Source: Agapetus fuscipes
Lineage: Eukaryota > Arthropoda > Insecta > Trichoptera > Glossosomatidae
DNA: 64,000 bases
Reading direction: 5' to 3'
NCBI GenBank assembly: GCA_951799405.1
Contig: OX637344.1
Location: 8,618,001-8,682,000 of the forward strand
In this document: positions 1 through 11,110 of the stretch, piece after piece
Numbering within the stretch: the stretch's first letter is position 1
Layout: every line of letters starts with the position of its first letter
Translations under genes and position numbers: made by a program
Notes under the pieces: generated by a model
Seen by the model: only the letters and a program-made list of their open reading frames with translations
Database searches by the model: none
Told to the model about the DNA's origin: nothing

Positions 1-210
1 ATCTATACTCTATAATCTAAGTTGCAAAGATAAATTAACATTTAAAATTCGTATTAAATACAAGCTCACAAAAAAAACCACTTGCAAGTTCACTTGTAAC
101 TCACTTGTAACTTCGTCACACTTGTAAGTTTACGCTTACAAAGGCTGCATGTGTACTTACAAATGAAAGTCCAAACCTTAAATGAACAAAAGCCCTGCAA
201 CTTTTGACTA
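1..210 (-). repeat. RepA copy (5' edge cut by window)
   Basis: On the minus strand this shows the RepA middle and tail: GCAACTTTT, the CATGCAGCC-type block, and the terminal CTTTGCAACTTAGATTATAG tail. The head (GGTTGGTATGAGGCTGACC) is absent or degenerate. Confidence 0.7.
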
Positions 211-540
211 AAAAAATCATATTTGATCTAAAATTGATATAAAATGTAAAAAACCAAAACAATTCTATTAAATCACTGTTTTTTTTCAACTCAATTTATT
301 TATATACATGAACTTTTTCGATCTCTCGATCAGCTATAATCATCTTATCATCATCAAGAATCTTAAATTTTCATAAACATTTGCAACTAAAATTAAACAT
401 AAATGACTTTGTCTAGCATTTTCTCTGAATAACTGAGGAAAACTCTACCACTGTAAGTAATAGCGGGTGCTTGGGTAGAACGATGTCGATTGTAGTTTAT
501 CGGCTCTTGCCTCAAGCGGTATGCCAGTTTTTCTTTGAAA
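211..540. other. No feature recognised
   Basis: AT-rich unique-looking sequence. I see no coding signal or recognisable repeat. Confidence 0.4.
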
Positions 541-690
541 ATACCTCAAGTGCGACACTTTCCATTGCGATTCAACGAAAGTGTTTGACAATAAATGTAT
601 GGAAACTCAAATACCACCTTCAGTGTGGGTATATGTTTCCATACATTTTCGGTGAAACGCTGTGGTTTAGTTGAATCGTAAACTTTTATG
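541..690. repeat. FbF fold-back element
   Basis: AATGTATGGAAACTCAAA is followed about 30 bp later by its near reverse complement GTTTCCATACATTTTCGG. The outer arms carry the AACGCT/GCGATT-type blocks seen in other FbF copies (17.9, 22.4, 24.9, 33.9 and 37.3 kb). It looks like a small non-autonomous hairpin element. Confidence 0.5.
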
Positions 691-1151
691 GTTTGGGGTA
701 CAGTAATGAGAACAAAGACAGTGGCTGCAACGAAATGCATTTGTCAGGCAAACAAAGGACCAGACTGGATTCTTACAGCGCTTACTGTAACCCGAGTAGG
801 AAACATTACGTTAATACGTATCCATTGCGTCACAGATTTTTTTTTGACATATAATAACTCTCCTTGGAGGCGCTGTTGTATTGTACATACATTTTTCTGT
901 TTACGCGATTGTTGAGTATTAACGCAGAGTTTTAACTAGGAGTACAGCTCGCAAGGCGAAAGCTCTCGATTCTAGGAAGAAATTCGCACTTTAAATAATC
1001 CGATTATCTCAGTTAATTAAAGTTGAATGTACAAAGTAAAAATGTGTCCAGAGCTGGTAATATAAACATTCTGAAGCGTCAGGTTTTTGTATTAAAAACT
1101 GCGTATGAGATAAAGGAAATGAACAACTTGGATATATTTGATATACCACGT

Positions 1152-1290
1152 CTAAGACCCGGTATTTTTAAGGTTAGCGTACGTGGCTTTAAACTGATAA
1201 AAAAAAAACTACACACACAATTGACATAAGTACGTCCTTTTCATTCACTATAAAGTCGCTATGCTAACGTTGAAAATACCGGGCCTAAGT
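1152..1290. mobile_element. TirG element, complete (~137 bp MITE-like)
   Basis: The left end CTAAGACCCGGTATTTTTAA and the right end ...AAAATACCGGGCCTAAG are imperfect terminal inverted repeats of about 30 bp, with related GTTAGC/GCTAAC blocks just inside. Partial copies sharing the internal ACTGATAAAA and CCGGTATTTT parts lie near 29.8 kb and 53.8 kb. It has no ORF, so it would be non-autonomous. The transposase superfamily cannot be told. Confidence 0.6.
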
Positions 1291-1372
1291 GTTTCATTTC
1301 TTTTCAAAAGCTGGAAGATTGGTTCTTCTTTGTTTGGCCATCTATTAGATCAGAGGTAAGCTATGTATGCAC

Positions 1373-1900
1373 CTAGATGGTTTTTGGTTCCAGTAACAAC
1401 CAACATTGGTTGACAAACCTATTTAATTGCTTGGCGTTTTGGAAAAGTGTCCACCGGATGTAAATAAAGCAGTAAACTTTATTCATTGGCGCCGTTTCGT
1501 GACATTCCAAGGGCGCCTCAAAAGATTCAGTGGACAGATTGATCTTGAGGATACTGCTGTCGGCAATCTTTCGAACCACAGGTGGCAAATGCTTCCATGC
1601 CCTTGGAGCTGTCACTGCAAAAGCACGCTCACCAAACACTGTTGCAGACTTGCGCAAAGAATTGAAAGCGATTTAGAAAGCGAAACCAATGCGGCTTAGG
1701 TAAGAGTGTTGTCATGCGTGAGTATCTGAATACTTCGGGTCGGATTAAACAACACTCCTTGAGAAACATGTTTTTTTAGGAAATCCTGTGCGGGAGGTTC
1801 CCCAATTTTTAAAGTCTTTGGGATCTTTTTCCCTCTGGAAGGGTGCCGCAGATGTGTTGTTTGAATTGCTGCTTCTGTCGTGGTTGACAATTTGTAATAT
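1373..1900 (-). pseudogene. LINE ORF2 C-terminal relic
   Basis: The minus frame reads FGERAFAVTAPRAWKHLPPVV, which matches the 'GERAF..AAP..WN.LP..(I/V)R' block near the C-terminus of CR1/L2-type LINE reverse transcriptase ORFs. Upstream on the minus strand the frame is broken by stops and shifts. A 5' segment (about 1780-1870) resembles sequence attached to SineC copies at 15.75 and 20.05 kb. Dead relic; the clade is uncertain. Confidence 0.6.
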
Positions 1901-2504
1901 TGTCAACAATGTAGCATCACTATGAGTTTAAGTCAAGAAAGAATTAACATTGATAGTCTTTACAATTTCAGCAAACTTTGTTTACCAGCAGGGAATTTAA
2001 ATGCAGGTACAAAGCAGGGAAGCAGTTTTAAAAATGCTATTAAGCTCAGGTAAAGCAAACTGCACTACAAGCCATTACGCCTGATGCAAATGAGTGCACT
2101 GCGACGTCACAGTTTTTGTTGATTACATCTTTTGCCAGCGCTGCCCCATTCTCGCATAATAACTGCGGAATTATACAGTGTACATGACATTACCTCCGAG
2201 GAGATGCACCTTGCCGCTGCAGTCGCCGTTTACTATACAACATTGACCTGTTTGGTCTCATTCTTAATTCTCTTTCCATATTGTTGCGGTCTGCTTCATA
2301 TCATTTATCACACAAACATTTACCATCATCTTTTAAAAGCAGTACGTAGTTGTGCCAACTACCTATCTCTGTTGGTAACGACACTATTGAGCTTTAAATA
2401 AGAGGAGACATCCCCCAGCCGCTTTCAAAAATGTAGCTAAAAATGTTCACAAGTTGAGTGTTCAATTAGTTTGTTTAAATTGCGACTTATAACGCGACTA
2501 CACG
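1901..2504. other. No supported feature
   Basis: Includes an 89-codon open frame (2132-2401, plus) with a hydrophobic middle. It has no recognisable homology, introns or neighbours, so I do not call it a gene. Confidence 0.4.
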
Positions 2505-2735
2505 ATTAAGCTACACAAATCGTGCAGCTTTTTACCAAAGGTCAACTGTGCGTGTGGAATCTGTATATATTTTTTCACAGTAAGGATATCCCTCCTGAGA
2601 GGGCTGGTTCTCCTTTATTCTAAAGGCTGAGTAAGCCTTACCGTTATTTTAGCGCAGCAGAAAATCATTTATTATACCCTTGTTGGGATCATACCCTAGC
2701 CCCCTAGCATGAACAACTGATCCATCAAATGGACT
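2505..2735 (-). mobile_element. SineB copy, diverged
   Basis: Read on the minus strand: a degenerate tRNA-like head near 2735, the GGCTTACTCAGCCTTTAGAA block, CCAGCCCTCTCAGGAGGGA, and the terminal TAGCTTAATCGTG end. Heavily mutated. Confidence 0.6.
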
Positions 2736-3535
2736 TACGACCTTAAAGAGCCATCTAATGTATAGCAATATATTTTTTAGTGCCAAAGTCCAAGTAAAAA
2801 TTCATTGTTTTTTTGTCAGCATTCAGAATCGTCCTACAAGTATAAAATTTCCATGACATTATGTTCCTCTGAGTGCGATGGTTCTGTATGGGAGACCGGA
2901 CCCCGCTAGTAAAACGCTTAAACATTTACTTCGTAAAAAAGTCATCGAGTATTAAAAAAATGTATGCAAATGAGATAGCGCCTATATAGTTTTTCGACCA
3001 AAGTTTCGGATTACTCGATGACTCTCTTTCGGTGTAAAAGTTTCAGAACATCGTAAAGCGACACTCTTGCAGATGAAGGAGACATTTTACAGCGGAGACG
3101 TTTGATGAATACATGATACAGCAAGTTTACGTTTAGACTCAATAATAGCGTTTAACAAGAAATGCATGGTACCTAAAAAAGCGCCCCTACTAAACGTTTT
3201 ACTTTTCAGTCATTTTTTGAAATCGCTATGGTTGAGTTGAAGTTTTATGCTAGTGCTGAACAAAATAATATTGTACTATCTTGTTATTGCTTATTTGATG
3301 CTTTTCTCTTTCATGTTTTTTGTAAATAAGATATCTTGTCGTCTTTTAGTAATAATGTTGAAATGGTCGTTGAAAAAATTATAAAACAAAAGTACGTAAC
3401 ATTAAATTTTCACTAAAAAAAGTGTCAACATAGAAATAGAATTGATGTCAGCATGAAATGAATCAGTTCAAATACAGCAAAATTGTAACATCAAACAGTT
3501 GGTTTGCTACGGAAAAAAACAATATTTAATTTAAA
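2736..3535. repeat. Intergenic, with a probable fold-back near 2920-3050
   Basis: TTTACTTCGTAAAAAAGTCA and CGAGTA are met about 80 bp later by TACTCGATGACTC and a TTTCGGTGTAAAA reverse match. Otherwise AT-rich with no coding signal. Confidence 0.35.
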
Positions 3536-3706
3536 GTTGCTAAGGGCCCTAGTCACGAAGAACTGTGACGTTTGCCCGCTGAGAATAATTCTAATACCAA
3601 ATTTTGTATCGAGTCTTTTGTAATGGACTCCTTACAAATTCAAAATATTTTTTTCTCAACCGGCATACGTCACACGTCTATGTACATGTCTAGGGTCCTT
3701 AGCAAC
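3536..3706. mobile_element. Fold-back (MITE-like) element
   Basis: GTTGCTAAGGGCCCTAG at the left end is the reverse complement, with one mismatch, of CTAGGGTCCTTAGCAAC at the right end. Inner blocks (GACGTTTGCC / GGCATACGTC, GAGAATAA / TTTTTCTC) continue the pairing. No ORF. Confidence 0.55.
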
Positions 3707-3959
3707 CAATAATGTGATTTTTGTCTGGACTTTTCTCTCGCAGGCCGGAAATATCTATTTTTTGTCTATGGTATTTGTTTAAAGTTAATTTCAAATTATT
3801 CGTCAGTAAACAATAATTTGCATACATATTGATTATGATAAATTTTATTTTCGAAATGAGGTCGGGACATTTTTGACTTTGGAACTTTTTTCTCGGAGAG
3901 CAAACATATCAGTATTGTGTGTGATTGCCGTCCTTATCAACCAATAATAAAATTTCATT

Positions 3960-4110
3960 TTTTAGGGTTGATCTATTAACACAGTGAAAGTCCATTTTTA
4001 ATTATTTAAAAATTCAAATAAAAAATGTTCGAGCACAAAAAAGAAATAAATAAGTGAATTAAAACTATGTTTTACCCATTTGAATTTTTAAATAATCAAT
4101 AATAAAATAT
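3960..4110 (+). repeat. HpE leader without hairpin core
   Basis: TTTAGGGTTGATC and ACACAGTGAAAGTCCATT match the leader of the HpE elements at 27.3, 34.8 and 38.5 kb. The two flanking AT blocks (ATTATTTAAAAATTCAAAT and its inverse near 4080) form the arms. The hammerhead-like core is missing. Confidence 0.45.
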
Positions 4111-4389
4111 TTATATGCCTTTTCCCTAGCAAGCCCGGTCGGATACGACACAATATTGTCTAAATTTACGTCATTCAATTTTACAGTTTTTTTTTAATTG
4201 TAACAAAATAATTTAAGATACGCAATAAAACTTAACTGTAACACTGACGCGGTGTGACTAAGTCTTAAACAATAGATCGGAAGTCGATGAAAAAAGTGTG
4301 TAAGTGCTTCGAGCCTCCAAGTAAATGGAAAGTACTTTTGATTTCTCATTATAATTACGATAGCTTGGCTTTTGTTATGAGAGTAAGTT

Positions 4390-5135
4390 ACAGGTACAAC
4401 AAGGCTTAGTAATGCGAATCGCTTTCGTTTTTTGTCTGCAACTAAAATGCAAAAAGACGTTGCATAAATGAGAAGTAATTTTTTATGTGACTCAGTTGCA
4501 ATTGCACGCAGCTAAGTAATTTCGATTTGTTTTTTTTGCGAGTAAAAATTGCAGAAATGATGGTGATTTGTAGATTGAGCTAGTTACAAAAGGGACCGAT
4601 TATGGTTCTTTGCAAGTGAGTACCAATAGAAATAAGAAAAACGATAGTAATGCAATTTAGAAATTTGTCTTGTGTTATTTTTTTTTGCAATAGGAATGAA
4701 AATTAAAATTGCAGAAAATATGGCAATTTGTAAGGAAAGTAGGTATGTTTAGGTACAAGTAACTCGTAAGAAATATGTATAACTACAAGAAAATATGGTA
4801 GAAGTTATGGCAATTTTTAATAAGACTTAGTCGCAGGACTTAAAAGTACAAATAGGTTTGTAATGCAACTCAATTTGTTTTTTTTTTACAAGTAGAGATT
4901 GCAGAAATGAATTGTTAGCACGGTTAAATTTCAGATACGAGTAGGTTAGTTCAAATAATAAGTAGCTTTCAATGTTTTGCAAGATATGCTAGTAGAGATT
5001 GCAGAAATGATGGCGATTTGTGGTAAGGGTTAGTTTTAAGTACAAGTAACTTAGTAGTAAGGCTGGCTTACGATTTTGCAAGTGACATGCAAGTAGAGAT
5101 TGCAGAAATGAAGGCGATTTGCTACAGACCTAGAC
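4390..5135 (+). repeat. Degenerate tandem repeat with AGAGATTGCAGAAATGA motif
   Basis: The motif (A)TTGCAGAAATGATGG.GATTTG recurs near 4550, 4710, 4893, 4996 and 5098. The last spacings are near 102 bp and earlier ones 160-183 bp. Between motifs are shared AAGTACAAGTAACT.AGTA and TTTTGCAAGTGA blocks. Several diverged units of one satellite. Confidence 0.55.
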
Positions 5136-6177
5136 GATGTGAATAATGGGCGGAAGGAAGTGGCGAGGAACTAACTCGCAAGTAGCAAACTTCACTAATT
5201 TATCGGTTCGCTGATGATTACAACTATTCCAATTAAATATTATCCGCGTCTCTGCTTCAGATCAACTCGCAATTTTTGTTGGGTAGACTGTAATTTTTCC
5301 CTTTATTCACAATACCTTTTATTACATTAGGGCACGAAATATATTGCCAAAAATTATAAAGAAGCTAAATGCAGTCGAAATAAAATAAACTTATTTGACG
5401 GTTTTATTTGCACATATGGTTGTATGGTTCCAGAAAAAAATTACGATATTAAAAAACTGACGTTTTTCAATAAATGTCGTTTAGTTGAATCTCAAATGTT
5501 ACTGCATCTTTGCGACTTAGATTATTGATAGATAAAATATATAAAGGAAAATAAATGCTGAGAAAATGATTTTCTTTGTTCCCATATACTTGTCGAAAAG
5601 AAAAATTAGATCGATTTTATAGATTGCCGTCTTTGACTCTACAACCAAATAGCGGATATCAAGAATTAATGTAGAATCTAGAAACTTACAAGAAACGAGT
5701 CCAATGTCAGCATAAAAAGTCCATTACTTTGTAACATTTACAAAGTGAACTCTCTTCCACCAACCAGAAGAAGTTGCTAGAAGTCTCTGTAAGCGTCGCC
5801 TGAAGTATTGTCCCGTCTCCCCGCGTCTTGTTCCGACATTATTTATCGTCTGACATTATTAAAGTTGCGTCCTGACTCCGCTGCATCTTGCTTTTAATCT
5901 CTCCATTTCAGAACCCCTTCCCAGCTAAACATTGCGTGTATACTCAAACGTAACGTTTACAAAAAATGCATCATCTTTGAGTACGATTATATCTGAAGAT
6001 AGTCTAGAGATCGGAAACTTGTGTCTATATTAGTTAAATAAAATTAATAAATCAAGTGAAAATTGAACAATGTTGAATTACAATTGTTTTGGTTCTATAA
6101 AATTTAGTAGAAATGAATGATTTTTTTGTGTCAGTATAAAAATTACGTTATTTTAAAGCTTAAGAGCCCTACACACC
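5136..6177. other. No gene seen; one FbF fragment
   Basis: AT-rich. A fragment near 5935-5980 (CGTAACGTTTACAAAAAATG) resembles half of an FbF element. Nothing else recognised. Confidence 0.4.
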
Positions 6178-6255
6178 CTAAATCTGCCGTTTTTGTATCT
6201 TACACTTTATGGTCTTAGCAAAAGAGTGACAGTAATGAAAAAAATCAAGAATGTT
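6178..6255 (+). repeat. Core fragment of the 6935-7175 fold-back family
   Basis: AAATCTGCCGTTTTTGT, TCTTACACTTTATGGTCTTA and GCAAAAGAGTGACAGT match the loop region of the larger element at 6935-7175 with few changes, so this is a second, eroded copy. Confidence 0.55.
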
Positions 6256-6934
6256 TATTAATTTTTCATCTTAATTATAAAGTTTGAACAAATTATATAA
6301 CTTAAAAATTGCCACCATAAAAAAATATTTAAAATAATACGTTTTTTTCACTTCTGTAGCTACTTTCTCGTGTGTGCTATGTTTTGGAAATATTTTTTTC
6401 CTTTCTATTTATAGAACTATACATTGTCTAGTGTAGTATTGGAACAGTTTTTTTATAATGTCAATAGTTTTTGAGTAAATATTGCCAACCCATCAAGGGT
6501 TGGCAAGCGTGTGGAAGCCCCATTAAATTAAATTAAAACAAACTTTTTGTTTCCGAGTTGGTTTATTTTCTTGAGCACTTTTGGCGTGTTGTCATACCAT
6601 TTTTAAGAGAAAAACTACCAAATTAAATTGGAAAAATAAAAAACAATTTTTTATCGATTACGGCGAGTAGGTATATTATAATCAATACTAATCAAAATAA
6701 TATAATCATATAAACTTGTAATTCTTATAAAGAAAATATTCGTTATTGTCATTATTATTCATATTCTTATACTTTTTATTACCATCAACAATGTAATTGG
6801 GAAAATACCACAAAAATTATATATTTGTATTATAATTTTATGTTTAATGTATTTTCCTGTATTGTCGAATAAAGATTAAAAATAAATAAAAATAACCATA
6901 AAAAGATTTGAAAAGTAAATACAATAAGTAACCA

Positions 6935-7175
6935 GTACCCTTAGTACGAGTTGCAAAACTTGAGAAAAGTAAAGTTTACGGAAAATATTAAAGCGGGATT
7001 TCTCCCAAAATCTGCCGTTTTTGTTTCTTACACTTTGTGGTCTTGGCAAAAGAGTTACAGTGATGAAGAAAATCAAGGTCAACAAACAAAAACAGCAGAT
7101 TTTGGGGGAAATCCCTCTTTAATAATTGCCGTTAACTTTATATTACTCAAGTTTTGCAACTCGTACTAAGGGTAC
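6935..7175. mobile_element. Fold-back element with 30-bp perfect terminal inverted repeats
   Basis: The first 30 bp, beginning GTACCCTTAGTACGAG, are the exact reverse complement of the last 30 bp, ending TCGTACTAAGGGTAC. Imperfect pairing continues inward through AAAATCTGCCGTTTTTGTTT and AACAAAAACAGCAGATTTT. The 70-80 bp loop is shared with 6178-6255. No coding capacity. Confidence 0.65.
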
Positions 7176-8201
7176 AGGAGGAAATTTTAAGGGACGGGGC
7201 TGTTATTTATTTTATTTTGATGAGAACTACAAAAGTTACGAGGTAAGTGTATGAGTATTGCGATGGAAAAAATATTAAAGAAAATTCACCAAAGATACAA
7301 AGGAGTTAAACGTAGTTCGAGAAATGAATTAATTGGATCAATTTCCTCTGACAATACTAATGAAATTTTCAGCGTTCTGTCTTAAACGACAGTTTTCAGT
7401 TTCAAGAAGCTCTCATTACCAAGTGAATGATATACCTGGATGGCTGGGGAAACCTTCAGAGCCTACCTGGATAAAACACAAGTGTAAAACATCACGTTTA
7501 AATACAACCAATTTATATATTAAAAGTAAAACTCCCTTAAGAGTCGCTGTTTTAGTTTCTTAACAGTTTTTATTAAACGCCCTTTTTGAGTAAAAACGCA
7601 AAGCTATCGTACAGGTAGATAGCAAGTAGATTCAGTACAATGAGTATAGAGAAAAGCGTTAACTCCCCTTGATTGCGTAAATTGATAAAATGTATGAAAA
7701 CTAACTCACTCATTAGGTTTGCCGTCGTATTTTCCATAAATTTTCGATTTATGCAATCGAAGGGAGTCTACGTAAATGTTGTACACTCGGGGTACTAGTA
7801 GAGAGTTGCCTTTCTTCTTCTGTACTTTAAATTACAATTAACTCACTTAAGGCAAATTATCCACTTGAATTATAATTTGAATTTTCTGCGTGGAATGTTT
7901 GAGTCGCGAATTTTGTAATTATATACAGTGAAACTTTTTACATTAAATTACAACGCTAAAGGAGCAGTAAAAATTGTAGCCTACACGTGGATATACATAA
8001 GTTATCGTTCAATTGTCAGAATATATTTCCTAAATATAATAATGATACGAGTATGCAATATCATACATATAATACATATAATTCAGTTTTATAATTTATA
8101 AAAGTACGAAACGATCGAAAAAATGACAGTATTTTCTGCTCAGGCTTAAAAATCTCCTTAATTTATTTATTATAGCTAATTGTAAATTACTACTTTTGTC
8201 C
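7176..8201. other. No gene; fold-back at 7648-7776
   Basis: AACTCCCCTTGATTGCGTAA near 7650 is mirrored by TTATGCAATCGAAGGGAGT near 7755, a small imperfect hairpin. The rest is AT-rich with no recognised feature. Confidence 0.45.
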
Positions 8202-8410
8202 TATGATTTATAGGTCAGTATAAGGCTGACCACCCAAAACTGTCCAAATTGTGTCACTTCCCAATTTAACCCCCGATTCAGGGAATAATGTTCATTTAAG
8301 ATTAACGTTTTTTTTATAACAACACATGCAGCTTGTATACGCGCAACATTACGAGTGTCTGCTTGTGGGCATGCATGTCATGTTAATATATATTTGCGAC
8401 AAAGGTAATG
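8202..8410 (+). repeat. RepA copy, diverged
   Basis: Head AGGTCAGTATAAGGCTGACC, then CATGCAGCTTGTATACGCGC, TGTCTGCTTGTGGGCATGCA and TATATATTTGCGAC, in the RepA order with internal deletions. Confidence 0.7.
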
Positions 8411-8650
8411 ATTAGATAGATGTATCTTAAATGAGTCATGCAAGACCCGCACACATCGTAGCTGATGAGTTGCCAATAGATCACGATCCAGCTGAAAGAC
8501 CTCCTAAAAGTTGCAAGGATTGTTTGACATCATCTCAGGAACCAGGAGGCGATATTAAGTTTTTGTGTGAACCACATAGCGAAAGATATAAATCAAGAGA
8601 AAGTGTATTTTCTCTAATTGCCGTTTATTCCTTAGCTACAAACGATAGTA

Positions 8651-9003
8651 AGCTACACGTATAGTGTAACCTCTTGCCGCGTTTTTCCCAAAGGGTTCGC
8701 ATGTAGCGATTGGAACCTGTTTATTTTAGGTTAGGGGCCGGATTAACGCCAACCAATTCAGTTGAAGTTGGGGGTTTCCAGTTCGCAATGGAACTGGTAC
8801 TCATTTCTGAGAATGCTGAACTTGTCGGTATTTTATTTTGAGTTTCAAATATGCACCGAAACGGGAAAAAACAAAAGAAATGGGAAGAAGACACGGTGCA
8901 TTTTCCTAGATAGATTTTTTTCCTTTCCCACAGTAGGATTTGAACCCGAGCTCCTGTCATGCAATGCAAGCATTCTACCAATTGAGCTATCGATCGGACC
9001 AGG
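8651..9003 (-). mobile_element. SineB copy, nearly full length
   Basis: On the minus strand the tRNA-like head starts at about 9003 (CCGATCGATAGCTCAATTGG, box A; GGGTTCAAATCC, box B). It is followed by the body and ends with GTGTAGCTT near 8651. It carries an insertion of about 60 bp (8850-8930) relative to the 34.4-kb copy. Pol III promoter boxes are recognisable but mutated. Confidence 0.75.
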
Positions 9004-9540
9004 CTGGACCCGCTTAATAAACTGGGTGATCGGGCCAATTTTTATATAACCTACTTCCACATAAGTTCGAACTCTCCAGCATGTTTTTAAAATCAATTCA
9101 AAACCTGACAGCACTAGTTTTTATTCCCGACAGCTCCAGTTCTACTTCCCAGTTCTTTTGTCTTAATTTTTCAGCAGACTCCGCAGAGAGCGGATATGTT
9201 TTATAGCGCCAGTTAATAGTTGTGAACTCCCAGCTCCCGGCGGGATCGAACACGTGAAATGCCATCTAATTTATCATCCACATCCACTGCTCCAACTTTT
9301 ACACTCAAACATAGCTTTTCACAGAAAATGCATCGAAACTCAATTGCTCACTCAGGGCGCTGTTTTACTTTGCGTATATTTTTTTGTGAACGTTGGGGGT
9401 GCGTGTGGAAATTTCTACTTTAAGGAATAGTTCCACCTTGCAGTGCTGAGGACATATTGTTTTTGTCTGAGATGGAAAAGAAGTGCATTAGTCAAGTCAG
9501 GAGTAAAAACGAGAAAAATGCACTTTAAATTTGTTTCAAC

Positions 9541-9789
9541 TAAATCTAAATCTAAGTTGCAAAGATATGTATCATTTGAGGTTCATATTAAATGTATCCC
9601 ACAAGCAGACACGCATAATTTCGCGCTCACACATGTTGCATGTGGACCTACAATATAAAAACCCAATCTCAAATGAACATAAGCCCTGCAACTCTTGCCG
9701 ACCTTCCCTAAAACATGGGTGACATTGGCAAAGTGAACCATTTTTACAGTATGGGTGGTCAGCCTCATACCAACCTTTAAGTCAAGGAA
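9541..9789 (-). repeat. RepA copy, near full length
   Basis: Minus strand from CCTTGACTTAAAGGTTGG through GGTCGGCAAGAGTTGCAGGG to the TTGCAACTTAGATTTAGATT tail. One of the best-preserved copies. Confidence 0.8.
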
Positions 9790-10129
9790 CTACACTACGT
9801 AAAAAAGAGTAAATAATGTTACAATGATCTACTAAGTGAACGCTGTTATTATGTAAATCACGCCTCAAGAGCCCTCTGCATGAAAGTAATCGCCGATATT
9901 GCATGCAATACCCAGTTACCGTAAGGCCCTGAGGGGAAAATTTGTCAAGAAACCGGTCTACCTATAAATAAGATTAGTTCATACCTACGACAATCTCTTT
10001 AGTCTCTGCAGTATATAGTAAACATTAAACAATACAAGGATTCGCCTGTCTGCGTCGCTGTTCCATTTAGGTACCTACATAAGAGAAGAACGGCGGTAAA
10101 CAGTGGAAGTAAAGAGATACGGTTCCATG

Positions 10130-10620
10130 ATATAAAGACACAGTGACTAAACGACACATGGGCATAACGACACATGAGAGAACCAACACAGGACAGAAAA
10201 TTACGATGGCAGTATGACAAACATCACAAGACAACACATTACATGACAAAATATCACATACCTAAAACAGAACCATAAACGACATGACAAAAAAGTGAGA
10301 CATGGAAAATGGAATTCACATATACTGTTTGGTAAAGCCTTTAAAAAAAACGCCTCCAATTATCATTATAAGATAAAAAAATCTAATTAAGCTGCACATA
10401 AAGAGCAACTTCTTAGCGCGTTTTCCCCGAAGGATTCGCATATGGCACGTGGAAGCAAAATAAATGTTTGTGTTGTTGTGAAGTTTATGGCGTTTTGTTA
10501 TGTGATGTTTTTTCATGTGCCGTTTATTGTATTTTTTTTTTTAGGTATGTGTTGTTATGCCATGTGTCGTTCTGTCATGTATCGCTAGGTCACGTGTTGT
10601 TTTGTCATTGTGCCGTTCTA
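10130..10620. repeat. Inverted arms of a degenerate ACATGACA/CGACACATG satellite
   Basis: The left arm (10130-10310) is built of loosely repeating GACACATG, ACATGACA and ACATCACA words. The right arm (10460-10620) has the inverse words TGTCATGT, GTTATGCCATGTGTCG and TGTTGTTTTGTCAT. Between them, near 10390-10455, is a SineB 3' fragment (minus). Confidence 0.5.
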
Positions 10621-10810
10621 GATTGTCACCAAGAGAAACACATGCACGGAATGTATCCGCGCTTACACACTCGTACACTGACTGGAATGTGCTTCCTCCT
10701 TGCGCCACAAAATATGTATGTTTACCTTGCAAGGAGACAGACAATCAGGTAAATGCTGGAACATACTCATTGTGTAAGAACAACATTTATTAAAATCAGG
10801 GCTGAAAGTA

Positions 10811-11110
10811 AGCTGTACATACAGTGAAAATAGCACAAAAATGAGTCGATTGTGGCGTGTGGAAACTAATTTTTTTCGCTGGTAAGGGGGTCAGCCTCTA
10901 CAACAGTGAGGGTCAACCAGCTCTCTAGAGCGGCTAGTTCTCATTTCTTGTCAAGGCTGAGTTAGCTTTGACGATAATTTTTTAATTATTTTGGACTCAA
11001 AATAAACACAGCAAAACTGTATATCATTTCTGACATCCATTGTGTGGATTGAACCTTAACCTCTCTGGCATGTAAAACAAGAATTCTACAAACAGAGCTA
11101 TCGATCAAAC
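10811..11110 (-). mobile_element. SineB copy
   Basis: The minus-strand head near 11110 (TTGATCGATAGCTCTGTTTG) is followed by the Glu/His-like GGTTCAATCC block, AGCCTTGACAAGAAATGAGA and a degenerate end near 10811. Confidence 0.65.

Noticed and set aside
2132..2401. 89-codon frame with a hydrophobic middle
   Set aside because: No recognisable family, no supporting splice or promoter signal, and this length is expected by chance in 64 kb.
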